DNA from: Gammaproteobacteria bacterium
GTDB lineage: Bacteria > Pseudomonadota > Gammaproteobacteria > Ga0077536
Direction: 5' to 3'
NCBI GenBank assembly: GCA_030639105.1
Contig: DAOWDI010000080.1
Coordinates: 1 to 6,900, forward strand
DNA: 6,900 nt
Shown piece after piece: positions 1 through 6,728 of the stretch. The translations under genes were made by a program, and so were the position numbers. Position 1 is the stretch's first letter. Every line of letters begins with the position of its first letter. The notes under the pieces were generated by a model. The model was not told the DNA's origin. It saw nothing but the letters and a program-made list of their open reading frames with translations, and ran no database searches.

Positions 1-60
1 AGAAAGGATCAAAGAAAAACCAAGCAACAAAAAGGCAAGAAAGGTGGTGGTAAGAAGTAA
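1..60 (+). CDS. C-terminal tail of a truncated gene, lysine/glycine-rich
   Basis: Frame 1 is open from the window edge to a TAA at 58-60 and encodes 19 residues dominated by Lys, Gln and Gly, ending KKGGGKK. A basic, low-complexity tail of this kind is common at the C-terminus of nucleic-acid-binding proteins such as RNA helicases and histone-like proteins. The rest of the gene lies outside the window, so no family can be named. Frame 2 is also open across this stretch, and the choice of frame 1 rests only on the coherent Lys-rich composition and the stop. The segment may equally be non-coding. Confidence 0.4.
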   Translation, partial: RKDQRKTKQQKGKKGGGKK

Positions 61-343
61 TTGGCACTCATTACCAATTCGACGATGTCTGGGAAAAGCA
101 ATTCTTCGCTGACCGCCATAGATGTTCGGTGGGTTAAAGAAAATAACGTTTTTTCAAATTTGGATATCCTCGGAATATTGATCATCAAAATTCTGATTGA
201 TTGACGCATCAGTTGAGGGTCGGTATCGGCTGACTAGTGACCAAGCCCGAGAGACTGTTCCCGAACCCGAAACCGGCATTGACTTAAAGAGTAGCTTCCC
301 AAGCCAAACACAGGAAGTTGCTGATCTACCCATTAATCGAATA

Positions 344-391
344 TTCAATCTGGCGATTGACAGTAAGCTACGCGGTTGTGATTTGGTCAAA
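344..391 (+). pseudogene. Relic of a tyrosine recombinase (phage-type integrase)
   Basis: Codons 344-391 read FNLAIDSKLRGCDLVK. From memory, this matches a highly conserved segment near the start of the catalytic domain of a common proteobacterial tyrosine recombinase family, in which an Arg of the R-H-R-Y active-site set lies in the KLRG motif. The surrounding open frame runs from about 197 to 544. Neither its upstream nor its downstream residues look like an integrase. The C-terminal HxxR and Tyr motifs (in this family, a GTHSxRRTK and LGH...Y region) are absent from all frames I read. I therefore call a short leftover of a once complete gene. An intact small protein with a coincidental match is unlikely but possible. 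Confidence 0.55.
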
Positions 392-430
392 CATCCGGGT
401 ACTTTCGGTCAATTCCAGACGTCTGACACA

Positions 431-447
431 CCGCCTCACTTTGGCGG
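431..447. repeat. Short inverted repeat CCGCC/GGCGG
   Basis: Arms CCGCC (431-435) and GGCGG (443-447) flank a 7-base spacer. The potential stem is only 5 bp, but all G-C. No T-run follows on either strand, so it is not a convincing intrinsic terminator. Confidence 0.3.
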
Positions 448-494
448 CAGCCAGCCAACGGACGTTCGCCGCGCCTCTGAAACAACCCGGCCAC

Positions 495-536
495 GCTTCA
501 CCCATGCTTTCCCCGCTCGTCAGCCACGGGTGAAGC
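495..536. repeat. 9-bp inverted repeat GCTTCACCC/GGGTGAAGC
   Basis: The perfect 9-bp arms lie at 495-503 and 528-536 with a 24-base spacer. There is no T-run after either arm, so a classical terminator is not supported. The repeat lies about 180 bases downstream of the Na/Pi cotransporter stop when read on the minus strand, and it could fold at the 3' end of that transcript. It could also be part of a palindromic repeat element. The stem is plain in the sequence; the role is unknown. Confidence 0.45.
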
Positions 537-713
537 CAGGATAGGCAAATGGATCGACACGGATATCGACAACTTTCAAAGCTCCGCCTGCTTGCCGCGC
601 TTGACGGCCTTGGAGAAACGCTACGGCAGCCTCACGATGGACATATTTGTGTATGCACGTCTCGATCCACGTCAAGCCGCACTGAGATCGTGTACCGGTC
701 CGTGACCAGCGGG

Positions 714-2387
714 TCAATCCCGTACCGGCGGCAGGCTTTCAAAAATCTGCACCTGCTCTTCGGATAGATACAGATCCTTCACGGCACTGAGCAGCGCCGA
801 ATTAGACGTGTAAAGCTGACGGATGACGTTGAGAAACGTCGACACTTCACCGGCGCCGAGATGTAACATCGCGACGCCCGCATACACGGCCTTAGTCTGT
901 TTATTATACTGGGTTTCGATCAACTGTTTTAAATCGACGAGTTCCTCGAATTTCACATCCATGCCATCGGACATCCATAGTTCGTCGAGGTCCGCATAGA
1001 ACCGCGAGAGGTCATCGGCTATTTGCCGGTAGCGTTCCTGTACCGCCGGTTGCATCGACTGTTCGAAATGCTCGAAATCGTGGCGAATGGTCTTAGCCGC
1101 CTTGACGCTGCGCACCGCATCGCGGACCGCGCCGGTCCACGAATTTAGCAGCAGCAAGTCGTCTTCGCCTTGTTCACCACGGCGTACCGCCGCCATGTAG
1201 CGCAGGATCTCGCCTTCGAGCCGCTTGATATAGTTATAGGATTGCTTGAGTCCACAGCCGCCGATGGCGTGTTCCATCAATTCATCCCGCCTGAACGCGC
1301 GCGGCGTGACACCCAGTCGAGTCCAGTTAATGTTCAGCCGCACGACCAGGCCGACGAGGCGGCGCACCTCTTGGGAGAGCGCTTCGCATGCGGCTTCCGC
1401 GACGCCCGGATCCACGACCGTGATGAACTTCGCCGATGACGCCTCCGGCTCCGTAAAGCGCTGCTCCAACCAGTTGGCAATGGGGGACAGGAAGGGCAGG
1501 AAAAACACTATCCCGAGCGCGTTGAACAGATTGTGGAAGCCGACCAGGACGAACAAAGGATTGTCCGAGGGCAGCAGCCACCACACAAGCTGCAGCAGAT
1601 AGACGAGTGACAACAGCGCCACCAGATCAACGATGAGATTGAAGGCGAAGTGGAACAGCGCGACCTGCTTCGTCGGCGCCGCGCCCCTGAGCGCGCCGAG
1701 GATCACAGTGGCGGTAGTCCCCAGGTCGGCACCGATCACCAATGCCGCCGCCTGGTCCAATTCGACCATCCCCATGTTCAGCGCGCTCAGCGTCAGGGCC
1801 ATCGACGCCGAACTCGACTGGATGATGGCTGTGAAGATGAAACCGACTGCAAAAAAGACGACCACGCCGTGCATCCGGAAAACCGACAGGTCAAAGTTCT
1901 GCGCGAAACCTTCCATCGCGTCTTTCATGAAATCGAGACCGAAGAACAGCAGTCCGAAACCCGCGGCCAGCTTCGCGTAATGATGGACGCCGCGGCGCTT
2001 GTCGACGAGCAGCATCGTGAGCAGACCCGCGGCGATGAGGGGGTAGGCGAACGCCGCGATCTTCACTTTGAAACCGAACACGGCGACGATCCACCCGGTA
2101 AATGTCGTGCCCAGGTTCGCGCCCATGATGATACCCAGCGCATTGCGCATCTCGATCATCCGGGCGCCGACAAAAGCGAGCACGATGAGCGAAATGACCG
2201 AGCTGCTCTGCAGGATCGCCGTGGCGATGGTGCCGCCGATCGCCGCTTTCAACGGGTTGCGGGTGTGGCGGCGCAGGTTGATCCGCAGCTGACGCCCGCC
2301 GAGCTTTTCCAGCGACTGTTCGATCAACGACATCCCGAGCAGGAACAGACCGAGGCCGGCCGTCAGCTGCCAGATCGCGTCAATCAC
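714..2387 (-). CDS. Na+/phosphate cotransporter family protein with PhoU-like C-terminal domain
   Basis: This 557-residue inner-membrane protein probably imports phosphate, or a related anion, driven by sodium. The membrane part (about residues 5-305) contains the inverted duplication of the Na/Pi cotransporter family (NptA/SLC34-like). Each half has a QSSS motif (residues 60-63 and 190-193), followed by GANLGTT (89-95) in the first half and GADLGTT (219-225) in the second. The C-terminal part (about 325-545) is soluble and helical, as in the PhoU-like domain of the long bacterial members. The length is normal for this class. The start is GTG at 2387. An in-frame TGA two codons upstream excludes a longer protein, and the next Met (residue 19) would cut the first membrane helix. 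The gene starts 12 bases after the stop of the redox protein gene, so co-transcription and possibly coupled translation are likely. The family call is secure; the transported ion is inferred. Confidence 0.93.
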   Translation of the reverse strand: MIDAIWQLTAGLGLFLLGMSLIEQSLEKLGGRQLRINLRRHTRNPLKAAIGGTIATAILQSSSVISLIVLAFVGARMIEMRNALGIIMGANLGTTFTGWIVAVFGFKVKIAAFAYPLIAAGLLTMLLVDKRRGVHHYAKLAAGFGLLFFGLDFMKDAMEGFAQNFDLSVFRMHGVVVFFAVGFIFTAIIQSSSASMALTLSALNMGMVELDQAAALVIGADLGTTATVILGALRGAAPTKQVALFHFAFNLIVDLVALLSLVYLLQLVWWLLPSDNPLFVLVGFHNLFNALGIVFFLPFLSPIANWLEQRFTEPEASSAKFITVVDPGVAEAACEALSQEVRRLVGLVVRLNINWTRLGVTPRAFRRDELMEHAIGGCGLKQSYNYIKRLEGEILRYMAAVRRGEQGEDDLLLLNSWTGAVRDAVRSVKAAKTIRHDFEHFEQSMQPAVQERYRQIADDLSRFYADLDELWMSDGMDVKFEELVDLKQLIETQYNKQTKAVYAGVAMLHLGAGEVSTFLNVIRQLYTSNSALLSAVKDLYLSEEQVQIFESLPPVRD

Positions 2388-2399
2388 GGCTCATTTCCA

Positions 2400-3551
2400 T
2401 CACCAGGCGAGTACCTGCGGTGCGAGTATCAGCACAGCGCCGAGCGCGACTATTAGACCGCCGCTCACAAGCTTCAGCCAGCGCGCTTCGCGTTCCTGCA
2501 GCCGACGATGTCCGAGCGTGACGAGTGCAATCGTGACCATCAAGGCGTCATCGGCGATGTAGGCGAGGTTATAGAGCATGAGATATCCGTAATAGGTCGT
2601 ATCCTCCAGGTCGTAGTATGAGAGTATCTGCGTATAGAGCGCCGGCAAACCGGCCGTGCACAGCAGTTCGACGAAATTGACCAGCATCGCGAGCACCACC
2701 GTGCCGCCGAGAGCCACGAGAAGGTTCTCGGCGCGGACGACGCGGCGGATGCGGTCGTAGAGCTTCGGTTTCACACTGTCGGGGATACTCAGACTAAAGC
2801 CCCGATGCAGCGCGAAGAAATCCTTCAGGTGCACCGACCCGATGAGGACAGCGAGCCCGCCCAGGACCAGCTGGATCACGCGCGAGTATCCGATGATGAG
2901 AAACGCGTTCAACCACGCTGCCATAAATGCGAAATATGTGATCCCGCTGACGGCCACGAACGTGCCGGCAACGAGCAGGATCCGGCTGCGTCGCTTCACG
3001 TTGACAAGGATGCTGAGCAGAAATAGCAGTATCCACATCGCACAGGGGTTGAACCCGTCGATAAGGCCGAGCACGAGAGTAAAGGCAGGCAGGCCGAGTG
3101 ATACCGGAGAGATGTCGCCGAACAGCGGCACCTCGACACTGGTCGCCCCATCCGGTTCGCCCGCGCCGTACAAAGCGTCCAACACCGCGTTTGCATCAAA
3201 GCCGATGATGATGCGCCCGCAGACATCGAAGGTCGGTAGGCCTGGTCGCGCGATTCCGTGCCGTTCGTTAAGCGCCAGGAAATCCGCGCGGGCGTCCTGA
3301 TCGCCGGTAACTTCCCGGTATGCGATTCTAAGGCGCTGTACGCCTTGAACAAGATCGGCGAGAAATTCCCGGGCGGCGGCACAGTGGGGACACGTATCGC
3401 TGACGAACACGACGATATAATCGCAAACGAGCGGCCGCGCGAGGATTCTTGCTTCGCTTTCGGTGAACGGGACGAGCAGTGCGATCAAGAGAACGCCGAC
3501 GAACGCGAGTGTTCGGGGCCGCCACACGGACCATTTGGTCTCGAAGCTCAC
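2400..3551 (-). CDS. Thioredoxin/glutaredoxin-like domain fused to a CcdA/DsbD-like membrane domain
   Basis: This 383-residue protein probably passes reducing equivalents across the inner membrane to its own periplasmic redox domain. Residues 13-28 form a hydrophobic signal or anchor. Residues 43-130 look like a small thioredoxin fold: a beta strand leads into CPHC (54-57), and GLPTF (104-108) supplies the cis-proline loop. About six membrane helices follow (about 150-382), with Cys170 in DGFNPC and Cys298 in ELLCTAGLP. These two membrane cysteines are placed like the redox pair of CcdA and the DsbD beta domain. Unlike DsbD, the thioredoxin-like part precedes the membrane part and no immunoglobulin-like alpha domain is present. 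The start is GTG, with GGTGGGA eight bases upstream. It is the first gene of the minus-strand pair with the Na/Pi cotransporter. The redox role is well supported by motifs; the partner protein is unknown. Confidence 0.82.
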   Translation of the reverse strand: MSFETKWSVWRPRTLAFVGVLLIALLVPFTESEARILARPLVCDYIVVFVSDTCPHCAAAREFLADLVQGVQRLRIAYREVTGDQDARADFLALNERHGIARPGLPTFDVCGRIIIGFDANAVLDALYGAGEPDGATSVEVPLFGDISPVSLGLPAFTLVLGLIDGFNPCAMWILLFLLSILVNVKRRSRILLVAGTFVAVSGITYFAFMAAWLNAFLIIGYSRVIQLVLGGLAVLIGSVHLKDFFALHRGFSLSIPDSVKPKLYDRIRRVVRAENLLVALGGTVVLAMLVNFVELLCTAGLPALYTQILSYYDLEDTTYYGYLMLYNLAYIADDALMVTIALVTLGHRRLQEREARWLKLVSGGLIVALGAVLILAPQVLAW

Positions 3552-3559
3552 TTGTCGTA

Positions 3560-3566
3560 TCCCACC
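3560..3566 (-). promoter_or_regulatory. Ribosome binding site for the redox membrane protein
   Basis: On the minus strand GGTGGGA lies eight bases before the GTG start at 3551. It is purine-rich and well spaced, and it supports GTG as the true start because no ATG is available nearby in frame. Confidence 0.5.
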
Positions 3567-3583
3567 GAAATCCTGGATGTGAA

Positions 3584-3616
3584 ATGATAATCAAACCGGG
3601 CAATTCGTGGTTTGAT
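3584..3616 (-). promoter_or_regulatory. Possible promoter/operator: palindrome beside a TATCAT box
   Basis: An 8-bp inverted repeat ATCAAACC (3590-3597) / GGTTTGAT (3609-3616) has an 11-base spacer. On the minus strand it directly adjoins TATCAT (3584-3589), a five-of-six match to a -10 box placed 32 bases before the GTG start. I see no good -35 element at the usual distance, which is what an activator-dependent or repressor-covered promoter might look like. The palindrome is plain; its role as an operator is inferred. Confidence 0.35.
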
Positions 3617-4009
3617 CCTTGTCAGACTAGGCACACCAACCGTAGGGAACTTTCAGATCTTTACCGGATCAGATCAAACGATTTGTTCGAGAACAGCGTA
3701 ATCTGGGAGGTATCCGATTGAGAAAAAACAAGCTGGCAAACTGGCTAGGTAATTGAAACGCCTATTTTGCGAACAAGAAGTGGATATATTGGGCAAGCAG
3801 GTTAGTTTTTATCAACGCGAACGTGACATTACACGCCACCGGCTGTGTCGAAACGGCGCGGCCAACCTCACATTTGTCCCCCGTGTTCGTCGAGCATGGC
3901 GTCACACCTTACTGCCTGATGAATATATGCCGGGCGCTTATCCGCGCACCCCCACCATTACACTGACGGACGCGACTCTGTGCCGTAGATGATACGCCTT
4001 ACCGCCGGC

Positions 4010-4072
4010 CACGGCATTGAGCCGCTCATAATAGACCCGGGCTTCGCCAAGGGGCTCAATACGCACGCCGTG
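4010..4072. repeat. Large imperfect inverted repeat (14 bp of stem with a bulge)
   Basis: The inner arms ATTGAGCC (4016-4023) and GGCTCAAT (4053-4060) are perfect over 8 bp. The outer arms CACGGC (4010-4015) and GCCGTG (4067-4072) add 6 bp after a six-base bulge on the right side. The 29-base loop includes CCCGGG. No T-run follows, so a terminator is unlikely. The core-site sequences of an integron attC are not seen at its ends. It could be a structured RNA element or a repetitive palindrome. Confidence 0.45.
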
Positions 4073-4240
4073 TTACCTATACACCCGTGGCTGAGGCGCC
4101 CGGTTTGTCGGCCTGCTACCGTCCATTCGACATGATCTGAGGAGCGCCGGGTCCCTGCGGGGCCATACGGCGGAAATTGCTGACGGCGATCAAGATCGCG
4201 CAACACAATCCGTGCTTGACTAATACAACTTTCTTATTGT

Positions 4241-4246
4241 GAGAGA
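4241..4246 (+). promoter_or_regulatory. Ribosome binding site of the Host_attach gene
   Basis: GAGAGA lies five bases before the ATG at 4252. A TTGACT at 4216-4221 resembles a -35 box, but the only -10-like match behind it (TATTGT, 4235-4240) is spaced by 13 bases, which is too short. I therefore do not call a promoter. Confidence 0.4.
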
Positions 4247-4251
4247 TAGAT

Positions 4252-4704
4252 ATGGTTAAGTCATGGATCGTTGTCGCGGATAGTGCACGGACCCGGATCT
4301 TCGATGCCGATTCGCGCTCCCGTAAGCTTACCGAGATCGAAGGCCTGGTACACCCACAAGGCCGCGCCCACGAGCAAGAACTGAGTTCCGACCGGCCCGG
4401 CCGCGCGTTCGACAGCGTCGGCGGTGGCCGCCACGGCATGTCCAAGCCGGTGTCGCCGCACGAACACGAAGCAGAGCTATTCGCCCGGCGCATCGCCGAG
4501 CGGCTGGACGACGCATACACGGCGAGCGAGTTCAAGCGGCTGCAGCTGGCGGCGCCGCCCGCGTTTCTCGGTGTGCTCAGGAAATACCTGGGCGCAAACG
4601 TGCTGAAAGGGCTCGAAAAGGTTATCAACAAAAACCTCGTGCACGAAGCACCGGAGACGATCGCAGTCCACTTTTTCGGCACCCCCAGGCAGGCGAAGAC
4701 TTAG
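4252..4704 (+). CDS. Host_attach-family protein (baeRF-like, release-factor-related fold)
   Basis: This 150-residue cytoplasmic protein has the hallmarks of the family named 'protein required for attachment to host cells'. It has an N-terminal strand and turn, WIVVADSARTRIFDAD (residues 5-20). A conserved charged middle follows with RPGRAFDS (48-55) and H-x-M-x-x-P-V-S-P-H-x-H-E (61-73). The C-terminal part contains LAAPPAFLGVLR (99-110) and a strand with a H-E-A-P-E start (131-135). The family name comes from an Agrobacterium attachment phenotype. Sequence analyses by others place such proteins near the archaeal/eukaryotic release factor and Pelota fold, which suggests a link to ribosomes or tRNA. 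The length is normal. It is the first gene of the plus-strand series and ends 11 bases before the next start. The biochemical role is unproven. Confidence 0.85.
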   Translation: MVKSWIVVADSARTRIFDADSRSRKLTEIEGLVHPQGRAHEQELSSDRPGRAFDSVGGGRHGMSKPVSPHEHEAELFARRIAERLDDAYTASEFKRLQLAAPPAFLGVLRKYLGANVLKGLEKVINKNLVHEAPETIAVHFFGTPRQAKT

Positions 4705-4715
4705 GCAAGCCGGTA

Positions 4716-6722
4716 ATGGGTGAACCCATGGACACCTTTGGCGCGCTACGCGAGACCATGGTCGAACAGCATATCCGCGCGCGCGGCATCGACTCCGAGC
4801 TGGTGCTGGACGCCATGCGGCGCGTACCCCGTGAGGCCTTTCTGCCCAAAAACCTGCATGAGTTTGCCTACGAAGACTCGCCACTCCCGATCGCCGAAGG
4901 GCAAACGATATCCCAACCGTATATCGTGGCGCTGATGATCGACGCGCTTGAACTCAAAGGCGGCGAAAAGGTACTCGAAATCGGCGCCGGCTCGGGCTAC
5001 GCGGCCGCGGTGATCGCACAGATCGCCGGTGAGGTCTATACCGTCGAACGCCTCGGTTCGCTGGCGTCGCAGGCCGCCGCCACCCTGGCCGAGATCGGCT
5101 GCCATAACATGCACGTACTGCACGGCGACGGTACGCAGGGCTGGCGCGAGCATGCGCCATACGATGCGATCGTCGTCGCCGCCGGCGGCCCCTCGGTGCC
5201 GGAATCCTTGAAGGCGCAGTTGAAGGTCGGCGGACGTCTAATCATTCCGATCGGGACCGATCCGCGCGTCCAGGAACTGGTGCGGATCGTGCGCCGCTCA
5301 CGCGATCATTACGTGACCCAGGACATCGCCGATGTGCGCTTCGTACCGCTCGTTGGCCGCGAAGGCTGGACCTCGGCACAAGATGCGGGACTGCCCCCGC
5401 CCCCACGAGCAAAAGCAGAGACCGTCGAGGAGGACGCTGTCGCGGCTATCGCCGCTGGAGCCGAAGCGTTCGTATCGATCGAGTCGTGTGATCTGGAGCC
5501 GCTGCTGCGGCGGATCGGCGATGCGAGGATCGTCCTCATCGGCGAGGCGTCGCATGGGACGTCGGAATTCTATCGCTTCCGCGCGCAAGTCACTCAAGAT
5601 CTGATCGAGAAAAAGGGATTTTCTTTCATCGCCATCGAGGGTGACTGGCCCGATGCCGCACATATCGATCACTATGTCCGGCATTTCGAGTATCCGCCGG
5701 CCGAATGGGAGGCGTTCGCGCGCTTCCCGACGTGGATGTGGCGCAATCAGGAGGTGCGTGAATTTATCGACTGGCTGCGCCTGCACAATACCAAACGCCA
5801 CCCGGGCCAGCGGGTCGCGTTCTATGGGCTCGACCTGTACAGCCTTTACAGTTCGATCCGATCGATCCTGGAATACCTCGACACGGTCGATCCGGACGCG
5901 GCCGCGACGGCTCGTCAGCGCTACGGGTGTCTCACGCCATGGCAGTCGGATCCGGCCTCCTACGGCCATGCCGCGCTTACGGGCCGTTACCGGACATGCG
6001 AAAAAGAGGTGGTGACGATGCTCGCCTCGATCCTCGAAAAGCATCAAACCTACGCCATGCACGACGGTGAACGCTACCTGGGTGCGGTACAAAACGCACG
6101 TCTGATCGCGAATGCCGAACGCTATTACCGGGTGATGTATTACGGTTCCCGCGAGTCGTGGAACCTGCGCGACAACCACATGTTCGAGACGTTGGAAACG
6201 ATGCTGAAATTTCACGGCATGCACAGTAAGGCGGTCGTCTGGGCGCACAACTCGCACGTGGGCGATGCGGCGGCGACCGAAATGTCGGCCCGCGGTGAAC
6301 ATAATATCGGACACCTCTGCCGCAAGGCGTTCGGTGAAGATGTCTACATCATCGGCTTCGGCACAGACCACGGTACTGTCGCCGCGGCATCGGATTGGGA
6401 CGGTCCGATGGAGATCAAGACGGTGCGTCCGTCGCTCGACGGCAGCTACGAGAGGCTTTGTCATTCGACCCGGCAGCCGAACTTCCTATTACCGCTCGGA
6501 GCGTACCGGACGCCGGACGGCGGCGGCCTCCTCAAGCCACGGCTCGAACGCGCGATCGGGGTGATCTACCGGCCAGAAACTGAGTTCGCGAGCCATTACT
6601 TCCAGGCCGTGCTGCCATATCAGTTCGACGAATACGTCTGGTTCGACGACACCCGCGCCGTGCGCCCAATCGAGACGCACACACTGGAAGGATTGCCCGA
6701 TACCTACCCGTTCGGTACTTGA
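4716..6722 (+). CDS. Fusion of protein-L-isoaspartate O-methyltransferase and erythromycin-esterase-like domain
   Basis: Residues 1-215 are a complete Pcm-type methyltransferase, which uses S-adenosylmethionine to methylate isoaspartyl residues so that damaged proteins can be repaired. Visible are VPREAFLP (37-44), ISQPYIVALM (65-74), the SAM-binding VLEIGAGSGYAA (86-97) and DGTQGW (138-143), with VGGRLIIPIG (171-180). A linker rich in Pro, Ala and Glu (about 222-245) leads to an erythromycin-esterase-like domain (246-668). That domain keeps the family's catalytic-site motifs: GEASHG (276-281, Glu277 and His280), EGDW (308-311) and WAHNSHVGD (509-517, His511 and His514). The domain is full length. 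Most family members outside the known resistance enzymes have no proven macrolide activity. The start is ATG at 4716; an in-frame ATG at 4728 is a plausible alternative and would lose only four residues. There is no signal peptide, so it is cytoplasmic. The fused reading frame is continuous and free of stops. Confidence 0.9.
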   Translation: MGEPMDTFGALRETMVEQHIRARGIDSELVLDAMRRVPREAFLPKNLHEFAYEDSPLPIAEGQTISQPYIVALMIDALELKGGEKVLEIGAGSGYAAAVIAQIAGEVYTVERLGSLASQAAATLAEIGCHNMHVLHGDGTQGWREHAPYDAIVVAAGGPSVPESLKAQLKVGGRLIIPIGTDPRVQELVRIVRRSRDHYVTQDIADVRFVPLVGREGWTSAQDAGLPPPPRAKAETVEEDAVAAIAAGAEAFVSIESCDLEPLLRRIGDARIVLIGEASHGTSEFYRFRAQVTQDLIEKKGFSFIAIEGDWPDAAHIDHYVRHFEYPPAEWEAFARFPTWMWRNQEVREFIDWLRLHNTKRHPGQRVAFYGLDLYSLYSSIRSILEYLDTVDPDAAATARQRYGCLTPWQSDPASYGHAALTGRYRTCEKEVVTMLASILEKHQTYAMHDGERYLGAVQNARLIANAERYYRVMYYGSRESWNLRDNHMFETLETMLKFHGMHSKAVVWAHNSHVGDAAATEMSARGEHNIGHLCRKAFGEDVYIIGFGTDHGTVAAASDWDGPMEIKTVRPSLDGSYERLCHSTRQPNFLLPLGAYRTPDGGGLLKPRLERAIGVIYRPETEFASHYFQAVLPYQFDEYVWFDDTRAVRPIETHTLEGLPDTYPFGT

Positions 6723-6728
6723 TCACGG

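Larger units (their letters stand above)
61..713. other. Gene-poor region with a recombinase relic and inverted repeats
   Basis: This stretch of about 650 bases lies between the Lys-rich tail and the stop of the Na/Pi cotransporter gene. The left part (61-400) is AT-richer than the flanking genes. Open frames here are short and mostly lack recognisable protein features. One of them contains a tyrosine-recombinase motif (344-391). Two inverted repeats lie at 431-447 and 495-536. A further plus-strand frame is open from 481 to a TGA at about 700; it has no convincing start and I do not recognise its product. The picture fits a decayed or recombined intergenic region. Confidence 0.6.
3552..4251. 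other. Long divergent intergenic region without a supported gene
   Basis: These 700 bases separate the minus-strand redox/phosphate pair from the plus-strand operon. The longest open frames (for example 3753-3992 from a TTG) have no recognisable motif, no good ribosome binding site, and a composition typical of chance frames. The left part is AT-rich and holds the palindrome at 3590-3616 and a further ATCAAAC copy at 3673-3679. TGTTC/GAACA half-sites separated by two bases lie at 3684-3695. The right part is GC-rich and carries the large inverted repeat at 4010-4072. The length leaves room for regulation of both units or for a small RNA, neither of which I can prove. Confidence 0.6.

Noticed and set aside
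520..717. A 65-codon minus-strand frame overlapping the cotransporter stop
   Set aside because: I see no family features, it overlaps the end of a real gene, and its composition is not gene-like.
1650..2456. A 268-codon plus-strand open frame antisense to the cotransporter gene
   Set aside because: Its product is extremely rich in Arg, Asp, Glu and Gln without domains, as expected for the shadow of a GC-rich membrane protein gene. The opposite strand has a clear family match.
3753..3992. A 79-codon plus-strand frame in the central gap
   Set aside because: It starts with TTG without a good ribosome binding site and shows no motif or hydrophobic segment. Its length is within what chance allows.
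4010..4072. The inverted repeat considered as an integron attC site
   Set aside because: The conserved core-site half-sequences (GTTRRRY and its complement) are not present at the ends, and no cassette gene or integron integrase is next to it.
4216..4240. TTGACT followed by TATTGT as a sigma-70 promoter for the Host_attach gene
   Set aside because: The spacing is 13 bases, well below the usual 16-18, and no alternative -10 lies at the right distance.
5298..6464. A 388-codon minus-strand open frame antisense to the esterase-like domain
   Set aside because: It has no recognisable motif and is rich in Arg and Val. The plus strand shows conserved catalytic motifs over the same bases, so this is a shadow frame.
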